Of a stretch of 64,000 nt of DNA, positions 9,241-20,117 are shown piece by piece (within the stretch, counting starts at the first letter, position 1; each line of letters opens with the position of its first letter). The notes below the pieces were generated by a model that had not been told where the DNA came from, did no database searches, and saw only the letters and a program-made list of their open reading frames with translations. A program made the translations under genes and the position numbers. The DNA is from Cordilura impudica (Eukaryota; Arthropoda; Insecta; Diptera; Scathophagidae): positions 123,652,800 through 123,716,799 of the forward strand of contig OY821518.1 of assembly GCA_963682025.1 (NCBI GenBank), written 5' to 3'.

Positions 9241-11107
9241 CCGTACGATTCATAACCAGCAAAACTCCTTTAATTTCATAACCAAGGTACCCGGGTACCC
9301 GAAGTAGGTTGTTTTGCGTGTATTGAAATAAAATAATATTTTCCTGTAAATATTTTTGTTGTTGATTATATTTTGCGTTCTCAACGGTACAAATTTGATA
9401 TTTGGAAAAAAACTGGTCTCTGTTCGTATATAAGTACCTAAAGCGACACAAGTAGGCAGAATGATTTTGATGGCTGGCACAAATCATTCTAATGACGAAA
9501 ACGCAAGAGATTTGTGGACGTCACAGGCTCACCCAATACTCCGCGCCACCATGGGAATAAACAGGTTTTTCGATTTGCTGCGTTTTATGCGGTTTGACGA
9601 CCCCAGAACACGGGTAGAGCGGCAGCGTCAAGACAAAGCGGCGCCAATTCGCGATATTTGTATAATGCTCAATGCAAATCTTGCCAGATATTATGTGCCA
9701 TCAAAATATTTGACCATTGATGAACAATTATATCCATACCGTGGTAGAACCAAATTCACCCAATATATACCCTCGAAGCCAGCAAAATATGGCATAAAAG
9801 TATGGTGGATTTGCGATGCCAAAAACTCATATCCACTTCATGGCCAAATATATACTGGCAAACAAGAAACTGGTCGTGAAGTTGGTGTTGGCGAAAGAGT
9901 GGTGAGAGATTTAGTTGGGCAATACTACGGTAGCGGACGAAATATAACAATGGATAATTTTTTTACGACGCTGCCGTTGGCTAGGCAACTAAAAGTAGAA
10001 AAGCTCAGCATTGTGGGTACACTCCGCCGCAACAAAGCTTACATCCCTACGGAGATGAAAGAAGACAAAAAAAAAGACGTTGGTTCAAGTTTATTTGGCT
10101 TCTACGACAACGTAACACTGCTCTCATATAAGCAGCGGAAGTCCAACTCGGTCATCCTTTTTTCTAGTATGCATGATGATGCACAAATTGACGAGAATGG
10201 GAAACCAGAAATTATAAATTTTTATAACCAAACAAAAGGTGGGGTGGACGTAATGGACCAAACGCTCCAAGAATACACGACCCAGCGACAAACAAGAAGA
10301 TGGCCGATGGCATTTTTCTATAACATTATTGATGTGAGCGCATTTGCATCACACATCATATATTATGGAAATAATCCAACTGCACGATACACCACGACGC
10401 GCAGGAAGAATTTCCTGCGTCAACTGGCAGAAAACCTGTGCATTCCTGTTATAGAAAACAGAATTTCAAATGTGCAAAGCGTGCGCCAATTTTCAACAAA
10501 AAATGCAATTGAAAGCATCATCGGAAGGCCGTTGGAGAGTGTGCTTTGTGCTGCAGGTCCATCAACATCTCCGTCAGCACGACAAAGGGGCAGAAAAGTA
10601 CATACGGGCGTGTGCTACATGTGCAACCTTCTTCCAAATAAGAGCAGAAGAAAAACTAGAAAAAATTGCAGCATATGTAGCACGCCGATATGCGATGAGC
10701 ACGCCATAACAATTACTAAATGCTACAATTGCCATAATAACAACGATAGTGATTCGGATGAATTATAATATAATATATATAAAATATGATAAAATAAATA
10801 AAAAAGACATTTATTTCCAATAAAAACAACACAAAAAAACGTTTTTTCATTTACATGTCAGGCATTTACATAGGAATTGCATTAGGATACCCGGGGACCC
10901 CGGTTGTGTGTTTAAAGGGGTAAAAACATTTAAAATCATTTTTTAAAGAAAATATTGAAAATATTTTGAATTTTTTCGTATTTAAATCTTAGTTTAGCCA
11001 AAATCTCTCATGATTCGAAGTTTTATGTCCATATCTCAAAAATTATAGGCACAGCAGCACTTTAAAGTCAAAAAAGGTACACGGGTACCCGGTTATGAAT
11101 CGTAGGG
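9241..11107 (+). mobile_element. piggyBac-type DNA transposon with TTAA target duplications
   Basis: The element is bounded by TTAA at 9237-9240 and 11108-11111. Its ends are inverted repeats: CCGTACGATTCATAACC on the left and GGTTATGAATCGTAGGG on the right, one mismatch apart. Subterminal GGTACCCGGGTACCCG (9286-9301) recurs in inverted, slightly altered form at 11077-11091, with a related block near 10887. TTAA specificity, subterminal repeats and the encoded DDD transposase together define piggyBac. The 1.87-kb length is shorter than a complete element (about 2.4 kb in the type member). The shortfall falls at the transposase N-terminus, so this is probably an internally deleted copy. Confidence 0.93.
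9461..10768 (+). CDS. piggyBac transposase, N-terminally truncated, catalytic core intact
   Basis: A 435-codon open frame (ATG at 9461, TAA at the end) covers the catalytic part of a piggyBac transposase, which cuts and pastes the element at TTAA. All three acidic residues are in their expected settings: Asp in TIDEQLYPYRGR (about residue 87), Asp in TMDNFFTTLP (about 165) and Asp in GGVDVMDQ (about 261). The C-terminus has the cysteine-rich domain (CYMCN...CSIC...CDEH...CYNC, about residues 386-428) that binds the ends. Family members are near 550-600 residues and have an acidic N-terminal region. Here the frame begins inside the domain at ILMAGT, and only 220 bp separate it from the left end. 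A TATATAAG box (about 9427) lies just upstream and AATAAA signals follow the stop. Catalysis is possible in principle, but a missing N-terminus makes activity doubtful. Confidence 0.9.
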   Translation: MILMAGTNHSNDENARDLWTSQAHPILRATMGINRFFDLLRFMRFDDPRTRVERQRQDKAAPIRDICIMLNANLARYYVPSKYLTIDEQLYPYRGRTKFTQYIPSKPAKYGIKVWWICDAKNSYPLHGQIYTGKQETGREVGVGERVVRDLVGQYYGSGRNITMDNFFTTLPLARQLKVEKLSIVGTLRRNKAYIPTEMKEDKKKDVGSSLFGFYDNVTLLSYKQRKSNSVILFSSMHDDAQIDENGKPEIINFYNQTKGGVDVMDQTLQEYTTQRQTRRWPMAFFYNIIDVSAFASHIIYYGNNPTARYTTTRRKNFLRQLAENLCIPVIENRISNVQSVRQFSTKNAIESIIGRPLESVLCAAGPSTSPSARQRGRKVHTGVCYMCNLLPNKSRRKTRKNCSICSTPICDEHAITITKCYNCHNNNDSDSDEL

Positions 11108-11290
11108 TTAATATATTTTGATAAAAAATAATGTGTAAGATTCCATCGGCCATATGAAGACTGCTATTGAAATTGGTGGAAATCGCTTGATGTTCAGACC
11201 TAGTCCCCATAAAAATGAAGCCTACTATTTCCAAATTATCATAGATATCTCAGTCAAATTAGGTTTGTATACGTTTGTTACATCCATTTA

Positions 11291-12625
11291 TCTATAATAA
11301 TAATTATAATAATAAGCCTTGCTCTAATTTATTTTAGAGCTACCTCATTGTGGGCATAGGCTCTCAATAAGAAATCTCCATCTGGAGCGTCTATTTGCAA
11401 TACTTCGTCATTCTAATAAGTTTTTAATCTTTCTATCATTAAAATCAGGCAGAACTATTAATCTCATTTAAAGTTGAGCGACGCCAAGAGTTGTTTGGCC
11501 TTCCTCGTCTTCTTGCGCCTTGGGGATTGTAAGTTAAAGCTCTTTGGCATATGTTCGCGTCTTCTCTTCTAAGGGTGTGCCCTATCCAGCCAAGTTTTCG
11601 TATTCGGATTTCGCAGTTTATATCACTCATATTTAATGTAGCGTGTAGTTGATCATTAGTTATTGTATTGGGCCAAAATATTCTTAATATTATACGAAGA
11701 CATCTGTTAGTAACCACTTGCATTTTCCGCTTAATTTCTTCTGTTACTAGCCATGTTTCGCACCCATATAATAATAATGACAGTACACACTCTGAAAATA
11801 TGTTTAATTTTGTCTTTTTGCTGTATTCGTTCGACCTCCATTTTTTAGATAAAAGGGCAAAAGCACCTCTTGCTTTTCGTATTCTTGTCGTGACATCCAG
11901 AAGTGCAGCACCATTTGTATCAATCATACTGCCCAAGTATTGGAACTCGCTTACATTTTCTATAACGTGGTTGCCGATCGTTAATGGTTGTGTTGCCTCT
12001 GTATTTATGCGTATTTCCTTTGTTTTGCTGATATTAATCTTCAAATCTACTTTCTCTGATTCTCTGGCAAGATCGTCAATTTTTGCTTGTATATCAACAT
12101 ATCTGTGAGAAAGCTCGCATTTGTCATCGGCATAGTCGAGTGATTCCAAACGGATCTGCGGATTTAAGGGGTCCCGTACTATTCCTCTCGGCCTATTTGT
12201 AGTTGAGCGTTTAACTACCGCATCTAATACAATCAGAAATAGAAGCGGCGATAATAAACAACCTTGTCTAACGCCAGACGTTATTTTAAATGGTACAGAG
12301 ATTTCGCCATCTTGTAGCACGGAGCATTCAAATGTGTCGTAAATCTGACGTATCATGCGTGTTATTTTATCTGGTACTCCTAGGTTGGCCAATTCTGCCC
12401 ATATACAGTCTCCATGAGTCAAACGCCTTTCCACAATCGACAAACAACTTATATAGGGGTGATTGCATTTCGAGAGATTGTTCTATAATTAATCGCAACG
12501 TATTTATTTGGTCTGTACAGGATATTGCAGGTCTAAAGCCGGCTTGCTCTGGTCTTAGCTTGTTGTTTATGTAGGCCATCATTCGCTCTAACATTATCTT
12601 CATTATTACTTTCATCACTGCTGGT
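11291..12625 (-). pseudogene. 5'-truncated RTE-like LINE: reverse transcriptase and C-terminal region
   Basis: From about 12600 down, the minus strand encodes reverse-transcriptase blocks. These are LRPEQAGFRPAISCTDQI, FVDCGKAFDS (first catalytic Asp block), then after a frameshift GVRQGCLLSPLLF and LDYADD (catalytic Asp pair). The typical tail follows: FQYLGSMID, LLYGCETW and, near the end, RRRGRPNNSWRR. This order fits RTE-group LINEs. The endonuclease domain is missing, as expected for 5' truncation during target-primed insertion. The 3' end (11290) is a short run of ATT-type repeats, common as tails in this group. The LINE sits inside repeat A. One frameshift at about 12425 inactivates it. 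The exact clade (RTE, BovB-like or RTEX) was not resolved. Confidence 0.85.
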
Positions 12626-12989
12626 CCAAAAATAAAGCCTATAGGGCAATTCTTAGTCATAGGTCCCATATAAAGCTCATTCTCGATTTTCCAAAAAAAA
12701 AAACAATATTTTTACATTTGTATAAATATAAAATACCAAGAATTTGGTTTGCTTATGTGTTTTCAAAAAATAAGTAACCTTACCAAATATAGTCAGGATC
12801 GGTAAATTTTTCGACCAAGTCCCCATATAAATAAAGCATCCGATATGAACTTTTTCATATCCGAAGGCCATTCAAATTTGATTTACGCTTATTTTCTATA
12901 TCTCATTAGTTGGACCTAAGAAATAGGGTCTCTAAACATATGTTTTAAGTTAACGTATAGTCGATTTAGGCCGACTATAATTTTCTTAA

Positions 12990-13644
12990 CTTTTTCATAT
13001 ACAATATTCTTTTCACTTAAATATAATAACAATTTGTACATGGTTCCCTTATATTTAAATGTAATCAAGATCTGCAGCCTATTTTCAATTAGCCTGACCG
13101 GTAATAAAGATAGCAAAAACCTTTAATAGATAAATCATAAGAAGTTACAACTTCTAATATTTTGTCTATATAGCCAATGGAACCTATTTATTTAAATTTC
13201 ATTACTCATCCTATGGATTAATACGAACTTAATTTTAAATTTCTCCAACTATGCATATTATCATAAATTTGTTTATATACAAGTTATTTTAATCGTTGTT
13301 GCTCATTAATAATACCGAACCATCAAAACAGCTTTTAGCTCATTTAGCACAAGTCATGTGTACAACTTAATGCCAGAATACACAAATGAAAAAAAAAGCG
13401 AAATTCGTACATAAACAATATATGCAAAGTTCCAGCAGATATACAAAATGTTCTGTTCATAGAGTAAAGCTAGTACTGAAGTCAAAATAACATGAACAGC
13501 TGCCTTTAACAACTACATACACATATACTACTATAAATGTTTATGTGGGATACGTAACTAATACTATCACCACACATACCATCTATTAGTAATAAAAAAA
13601 ATACCACAGCAATGCCTCTAAGTGAGTACTCGTATGTGCATACA
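12990..13644. other. Unassigned stretch
   Basis: Nothing was recognised. A short open frame at 12916-13116 (minus) overlaps the end of repeat A and has no family features. Confidence 0.4.
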
Positions 13645-14300
13645 GTGCTGCGAAAAATAATACCCCTGATTTTGGATTTCCAGAAAAAGCTATTTGATGG
13701 TTTTTTGTATATTTTTAATATATGTATACATATTTAATCCTTTAATTCCTAAGAGGAGCATAATATACAATTTAAATACTTGTTTTTGAATAAGAAAACA
13801 AAAATTTTTTCAAAATTTTAAAAGAAGAATCTATACGCTTAAATTTGTAAAATATAAAACTTTTAAAATGATAAATTTCTAACTCAATCAAGACTCTTTT
13901 TATTGAAGAGTATCAGCATTCATCAATATTAGAATCCAGAAGAGCAACCATTGATTACTATAAGAAAGTCGGAATTGATTCTTATAAATTTTGTTAAGTC
14001 ATCAGGAGAAATATCTTAACACCTACTCTTACCGGCTTCGGAAAATTGAATTATGTTGCTGAAAACTTTTTCCTCCAAACTAATCTTCAGTTACAACCTC
14101 TATCGACAAAATATGAAATTAGTTTGTGGACACCTTTGTATCATTATCCCGTTGGTATTGTAATTTCTATTGCATATGATCACAATAAATAAAATTATTC
14201 ATGATATCTGGGACTTGCTGTAAACCCATCACAATACCATGGTAAGGGGCTCCTTTCACTGCCAGTGGCATAACCATAATAATCACTTAGCTCTCTTTAT
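13645..14300 (-). pseudogene. Decayed Tc1-like element
   Basis: The left edge CAGTGCTGCGAAAAATAATA (about 13649) resembles Tc1-type terminal repeats. Inside, the minus strand reads in fragments of a Tc1-like transposase. The clearest is DIMNNFIYC followed by QRDNDTKVSTN (about 14220-14110), which corresponds to the QQDNDPKHT catalytic block. Many stops and frameshifts are present and the right end was not found. The call depends on two short motifs. Confidence 0.5.
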
Positions 14301-14869
14301 TTCCGAATAAGTGTACTTTTGTTTAGTCGCTCATTAATAAATTTTTTAATACTTTAACCGAACTGTTTTTAAAATACGTAGAAAGTGTAAAGCAAGCTTT
14401 CTGGTTATTTTAACTTAATAATAAAACTGTTCTCATAAATCTAGCCATGATATATTTAGTAGTATGCGGCGAACACCTCTTTCATCATTTATTTACATAG
14501 CAAAAGCTTTGGATTATAGATAAGCTATTTTTGCCTAATAATTCGATATGATACCCCTTACTTATAGTAGCTTTTTGTTTACGAACCATTGATCCATTGA
14601 ATTCTTTTTACTTGATCTTCGAAAATACCCTGCAACGAAAGTCAGGGTTTCTCCTTCAGTTTTATTAATTTTTAGCGACATAGCGTTCCTCGGCAGAACA
14701 ATACATATTTTGACTAATCTTTTATAAATATTCGGATATATATTGTTTTTTCTTTATCAGAATATTAATTTGGTTAATTTTGTTCATGTATTTAAAGCAA
14801 ACGTTGAAGAAATTTCGAACAAATTGTAAAACTGACAAAGTTTTGAAAATGGTGCTTTTTTAAAAATTT
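14301..14869. other. Unassigned stretch
   Basis: AT-rich; no coding or repeat features recognised. Confidence 0.4.
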
Positions 14870-16027
14870 ACTAGTTTATCTTGTCGCACTTCGCTACGAC
14901 TTACTGAAACTTCTTGATATGTATGTTTTTACAATACATTTTTACTAAGATATTTGTATTTTGCATTTAAACCAAGTCTACTACCATTATTAATGGCCTC
15001 AAACAAATTCGCAAAGTTCTCCCTGTCATAGTTCTTAATATATATGATGTTAACAATTCATTTTGTACTCGATGTGCCACGCGCACTAAAAAAATAATAA
15101 AAAAAAATTACATTATAACTAGCTGTAATGAAAAACTGGGAATACATTTTGTAGAAAATTATTTTATTTATATTTGGCGAATTTTGACTTTGGCAATTAT
15201 TGCTTTTTGACTTTGGCGATTTTGTTATTCGCTATTTTCAGTTTTCACTATTTTCGATTTTGGCGTTTTTTGTTGTTTGCTTATTTTGTTATTCGCGATT
15301 TTCAGTTTTGGCTATTTTTATTATTCACGATTTTTCTATTTGGCGATTTTTGATTTTGGGGATTTTTTTTCTTTGCGATTTTTGATTTTGGTGATTTTTG
15401 ATTTGGCGATTTTTTGATTTTGGTGATTTTTCTTTTTTTTTTGGCATTTTTGTTATTCGTGATTTTCGGTTTTGGCGATTTTTATTATTCGCTATTTTTG
15501 GGTCTGGCGATTTTTGTTTTTTGTAATTTTTAATTCTGGCGATTTTTGTTAATTGCGATTTTTATTTTGGCGAGCTTTTATTTCGACGATTTGTGGCTTT
15601 AAAGATTTTTGATTTTGGTGATTTTTGATTTTGGCGATGTTTTGATTTTGGCGTATTGTGATTTTGGCGGTTTTTGTTATTCGCGATGTTCAGTTTGGTC
15701 GATTTGTGATTTTAGGGGTTTTTTGTTTTTTGCAATTTTTGTTATTCGCGATTTTCGGTTTTGGCGTTTTTTATTAATCGCGATTTTCGGTTCTGGCGAT
15801 TTTTGTTTATTGTAATTTGGAATTCTGGCGATTTTTGTTAATTGCAATTTTTGATTTTGGCGAGATTTATTCGACGATTTCTGGCTTTAGCGATTTTTGT
15901 TTTTTGTGATTTTTGACTTGGCGATTTTTGTTTTTAATGGAATTTTAAATTTTGACGATTTTTGATTTTTGGCGATTTTTGTTATTTGCGATTTTCGGTT
16001 CAGGCAATTTTTGTATTTCGCTGGTGT
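14870..16027 (-). mobile_element. Helitron-like family B end with AT-rich satellite (reverse copy)
   Basis: Reading the minus strand, the right-hand terminus matches that at 8025-8054: hairpin GTCGTAGCGAAGTGCGAC (14900-14883), eight bases, CTAG (14874-14871), then T. Upstream of it (15165-16025) is a long array of degenerate GCGATTTTTGATTTTGG-type repeats, the reverse complement of the CAAAAATCGCC satellite. The GGGCG units seen in other copies are absent. The array abuts the CYLC pseudogene abruptly at about 16027, which suggests it inserted into or truncated that gene. Confidence 0.6.
15165..16027. repeat. ~860-bp degenerate satellite, ~12-17-bp units
   Basis: Unit variants include GGCGATTTTTG, TTATTCGCGATTTTCGG and TTTTGATTTTGGTG. 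The array is imperfect and without long higher-order periods visible by eye. The open frames 15200-15385, 15609-15815 and 15952-16233 are artefacts of the repeats. Confidence 0.85.
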
Positions 16028-17210
16028 CTAAATTTTCACGAAAATTGTGTAAGTGGCTGTGTAAATTGTGTACCTTAGTGCTCATGTTACAGCCAAGGGA
16101 TTTGAAACTGTTAAGCATCTCGTTTATCATTCAACATAGGTTTCAGCTTTACTTTTGCTCAGAAAATTCTTCGTCAACTGCAACAAATGAAATCAGGCTT
16201 TCAGCCTCGTTCATCGAATTTACTAATACATGATTCTTAATAAATTTTCTTATTTGTGGACCGTCAAATATTCCTGCTCTTTTTTTTCGTATTCAACTGA
16301 GGATATTCGCACACTCATCCAGTAGCGTGTTTTGTCTCTGCTATGCCAGAGGCACAGAGACTTTGCTGTCCAAGGATAAATTTTACCATTTTACCAAGTC
16401 CACACAAATTACGCATTGATGTTCACTATTCTTATATTCTCTTTTAGTTTTCGTTTAATGATCAATTGGTATTGAACCCTATTTGTTAAAGACTAAGGAA
16501 GAACCATTTTTCCATGAGTCCACTTATTTTGTGACAAAATACAAGAACGCCATCTTGTAAGAAGAAGGGTAGCGGATCCTTTTCTCTTGTGTGGTAAAAA
16601 GAAATTTTAATTTCTTGGTTCTCGAAACCAGCAATTCAAAAGCTTCTTTTGACAGCTTGACAATTCTGATGAGGTACTTAACTCATGCTGGTTAAAGCAG
16701 TGAGGAATTGATGATATCCCCTTATAATCACTATCATCTTTTTTAGAATCAGAGTGAAAATACTCTGTTTCGCAGAAATACGGTAAATTGTCAAACATTG
16801 GTATTAGTAGTGCCTCTGAGTGAGTAACTGGGCGTCTTGCAAAGACTAAATCAGGATAAGTCCATCGAAGCGGTTTTCGGTTTCTTCCTAACCCATCGGT
16901 ACGCCGAATTTTTGGCTTCCTCTTTTCCCCGTAATGCACTGTCGTAAATGGTCTTTAAAAGTTTTACAGACCTGATGCGGTGCCCAGCTTTTATCCTGAT
17001 CACTAACCCTAACTTTCTATTCAAAGTAAAGAATTCTCGGCATAAGTAGCAAAATAAATCAAGTTCATTTATGCAACTTCTTTTACTTGAACATATTTTA
17101 TTTGAACTCAGGATCACAAATTCTACAATCTGCGATACAGTACGTTTAAGGTTAGTGCACAAACTAATCCACATGTATCTGACACGTATCTGACCACATG
17201 TATCTGACAT
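16028..17210 (-). pseudogene. CYLC-family repeat gene, degraded
   Basis: Pieces of one protein can be followed on the minus strand in changing frames. LDLFCYLCREF (about 17070), VSDQDKSWAPHQVCKT (about 17010), TGKR, YPDLVFARRPVTHSEALLIP (about 16857), a QHEL...LSSCQKKLL stretch (about 16660), then DGVLVFCHKISGLMEK (about 16555), GIFDGPQIRKFI (about 16275) and MINEMLNSFKSLGCNM (16130). I recognise this order from a large arthropod gene family, often multi-copy and labelled uncharacterised. It is presumably mobile-element derived, with CxxC motifs near the N-terminus. Its function is not known to me. Part of the middle and all of the C-terminus after HSHLHNF are missing; the satellite takes over there. 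A conserved C-terminal piece of the same family lies at 19974-20117 on the other strand. Confidence 0.6.
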
Positions 17211-17214
17211 CTAA

Positions 17215-17475
17215 TCTTTATGTAAAATTATCCGCTGAATCCGAATATGAAGTCAGAATGGTCAAAAGCTGTTTTCGAGATATTCCAAAATAACCGTTTT
17301 TTGTGTTTTTAAAAAAGATGATGTCACTTAAATGGAAATATCTTCAAAAATATTAAATGGATTATGTATTTCTTTTTTTAAATGAAAGATAATAAAACTA
17401 ATATAATATACATGGGTCGCTTGTGAAGATTGGTCAAGAAATGACGGAGGTACAGTAGACAAGAATTCAAACTTC
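17215..17475 (-). repeat. Flanking repeat E, copy E1
   Basis: About 260 bp, the reverse complement of 20440-20705. Shared blocks include GTCATTTCTTGAC, CAAGCGACCC, GTGACATCATCTTTTT, ATATCTCGAAA, CCATTCTGAC and ATTCGGATTCAGCGGA. It lies directly upstream (in gene sense) of the degraded CYLC gene. Confidence 0.8.
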
Positions 17476-18124
17476 ATGAAAAATTTTATGTTTTTAGCAA
17501 TTTTACTCTTTTCAAGTTATTTTTTTAGACCAAATAATTTAAAATTTTAATGTTTTATTATTAGTATATTTCAATACGAACATTTTACACTCGACAAGGC
17601 CCAGATAGGTGCAAAAATGAGATAGCCACAGAAGATATAGTGAATTAACCCACTTTTGGGTTTTTATCAAATCAAAAACCCAAAGCAAGTAAATAAGCAG
17701 ATTTGAAATACGAACGCTGTAAATATTAAAAACATTGAATTTTGTTAAACAAATCACTAAAAAAGCTTACGTTAATAAAAATAATGCGGGAGAAAACATT
17801 TTTGAGAATGGATTTTTGACAACCCTGCTTTTGTGCTGACAGGTTATTTTTATTGACTGTTCATAATTTCAAATTGTTGGCTAAGCGTTTTGATTACCTT
17901 GAAACGCAGAATTCATATTAACAAGAACAAAATGCATAGTGCAAAACGCACATTTATCTGCAAGAACAATTCAAACAGGTTTTGCTATGCTTCAAGCCAA
18001 TTGTCAATCTGGAAAACATTTTGAAATCTTGGACCCAAAATACTTTATGCAATTCATGCAAAACTCGTTTAACTACGTGAATGTCGGGTGAAAAATAAGT
18101 ATGCATTTCTAAATTTTGTGGTTA
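17476..18124. other. Unassigned stretch
   Basis: AT-rich. A 72-codon minus frame at 17539-17757 has no recognised motif. Confidence 0.4.
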
Positions 18125-19155
18125 AAAAAGATGCTAAGCTAATAAAAAGTGGAAAATGAAAAATTAAAAATTAAAAATGGAAAATGGAAAATGAAAAATT
18201 AAAAAATAATAATGGAAAATGAGAAATGGAAAATGGAACATGAAAAATGAAAATTGCAAAATGGAAAATGAGAAATGAAAACTTAAAATTGAAAATTGAA
18301 AATGAAAAATGAAAATTGGAAAACGGAAAACGCATAACGAAAAATTAAAAATGGAAAATGGAAAATTAAAAATTAAAAATTAAAAATTATAAATTAATAA
18401 TGAAAATTGGAAAATGGAAAACGAAAAACGATAAATGGAAAATGGAAAGTAAAAAATGGAAAATAAAAAATAAAAAAAAGAAAATGAAAAATTTTAAATT
18501 AAAAATTGAAAATGGGAAACGAAAAATTAAAAATTAAAAATGAAAAATTTAAAGCGGAATACGGAAAATGAAAATATAAAAATGAAAAATGAAAAATGAA
18601 AAATGAAAAGTGAAAAAAGAAAAATGAAAAATGAAAAATGAAAAACGGAAAACGGAGAATGAAAAATTAGAAATGGAAAACGAAAAATGAAAATTTAAAA
18701 ATGGAAAATGAAAAATGATTAATGGAAAATGGAAAGCGAAAAATGGAAAATGAAAATGGAAAATGAAAAATTTTGAATTAAAAATGGCAACTGGAAAACG
18801 AAAAATTAAAAATGAAAAATCTAAAGCGGAATATGGAAAATGAAAATTGAAAATATAAAAATGTAAAATGTAAAATGAAAAATGAAAAATGGAAAATGAA
18901 AAATGAAAAACAGAAAACGGAAAATAAAAAATTAGAAATGGAAAATGAAAAATGAAAATATAAAAATGAAAAATGGAAAATGAAAAATAGAAAATTGAAA
19001 ATGGAAAATGAAAAATAAAAAGTGGAAAATGGAAAATGGAAAATGAAAAATAGAAAATGAGAAATTAAAAATTAAAAACTAAAAATGAAAAACGAAAGAT
19101 GAAAATTGTTAAGTGAAAAATGGAAAATGATAAAAAAAAAATGAAAATTGAATAT
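18125..19155. repeat. ~1-kb purine-rich simple-sequence tract (GGAAAATG / AAAAATTA)
   Basis: The + strand is almost entirely made of 6-12-bp permutations of GGAAAATGAAAAATTAAAA with very few C residues. It is a degenerate microsatellite or minisatellite. It ends where the reverse copy of repeat A begins (AACAAGTAAGAAAAT at 19156). Confidence 0.9.
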
Positions 19156-19932
19156 GAACAAGTAAGAAAATTTTAGTCGGTCTAGACCCTATCTCTTATG
19201 CCCAGCTAACTGGATATAGAAAATAAGCAAAAACCAAATTTGAGTGGGATTTTTATTAATTTTTTTTGGCTGCAGATATGAAAAAGTTCATATCGGATGC
19301 TATATCTATATGGAGACTAGGTCCAAAAATGGACCGATCCTGGTCATGTTTGGTAAAGTCTCTTGTATTTGGCAAAAATATATACAAACAAAATTTGAGA
19401 AGAATCAGTGCAATAATTTTGTTTTTTGATAGATTTAAGCGAAGATCGGGAGGCAGCTCTATATGGGGCCCATGACTAAGAATTGTCCCATTGGGATCAT
19501 TTTTGGACTACTCATTAATGGATGTAATAAACGCATACAAACCCAATTTCAGTGAGATCTATATGACAATTTGGATCTTATGGCAATTTATGTCGATTTC
19601 ATAGGGGTCATTTGTATGGGGCCTAGGTCTGAACATGGACCGATTCTCACCAATTTCAATAGCGTTCGTCATTAAAATGTAATCATATTTGCGATCTGCA
19701 GTTTGATTAAAAGGTTTACATGGACACACAGACGGACGGACATCGTTAAATCGAATCAGATAGTGAATTTGATTCGATCGGTATAATAAAAGATGGGTCT
19801 AGGTCAAATATTGTTGGTAGTTACAAACAGCAATACAAAGTCATTATACCCAAACCACATAGTGGTATAGGGTATAAAAAGGTGGAGGGTATGAAAGATT
19901 CGACCCAGCCGAATTTAACACTCTTACTTGTT
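19156..19932 (-). repeat. Dispersed repeat A, copy A3, both ends present
   Basis: This reverse copy is bounded by AACAAGTAAGA on the left and TCTTACTTGTT on the right, an 11-bp inverted repeat. The right-hand end also keeps a GATTCGACCCAGCCGAATTT block that is missing or altered in several other copies. It is the best guide in the window to the full extent of repeat A (about 775 bp). Confidence 0.85.
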
Positions 19933-19973
19933 TTTTTTTTTTATTAACATTAATTTTTATATCTCACTGAAAT

Positions 19974-20117
19974 TTCTTCCCAAATAACCGTGGCGATGAA
20001 AGTGACGAGCATGGTGAGCGTTTTCACCAACAAATGCATGAAATGGACCGCCGGTATCAAGGGGCGTATGATGAGGCGATGTTGGGCGACTACTGTTGGT
20101 TCCTTGTTGGTTCCTAG
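19974..20117 (+). pseudogene. CYLC-family C-terminal fragment
   Basis: A 47-codon in-frame piece ending in TAG contains NNRGDESDEHGERFHQQM, then MDRRYQG and MLGDYCWFL. This is the conserved C-terminal signature of the same arthropod repeat family as 16028-17210. It is well preserved but isolated, with no upstream coding sequence before repeat A3. On the opposite strand the same bases give an unrelated 77-codon frame, which I regard as a shadow. Confidence 0.65.

Larger units (their letters stand above)
9078..12989 (+). repeat. Dispersed repeat A, copy A2, split by two insertions
   Basis: Three blocks (9078-9236, 11112-11290 and about 12622-12989) line up in order with one copy of repeat A. 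The first holds the (TCCG)n block, the second the GACCTAGTCCCCATA block, and the third the 3' end with GCCGACTATAATTTTCTTA. The piggyBac element separates the first two and the RTE-like LINE the last two. The host copy is therefore older than both insertions. Confidence 0.85.

Noticed and set aside
9221..9487. Minus frames of 88 and 76 codons left of piggyBac
   Set aside because: They cover the piggyBac left end and promoter region antisense; no family features.
11668..12574. Plus-strand frames over the RTE-like LINE
   Set aside because: Antisense shadows of the reverse transcriptase coding sequence.
15200..16233. Phe/Ile-rich membrane-protein-like frames
   Set aside because: They are translations of the GCGATTTTTG satellite; the apparent transmembrane repeats have no other support.
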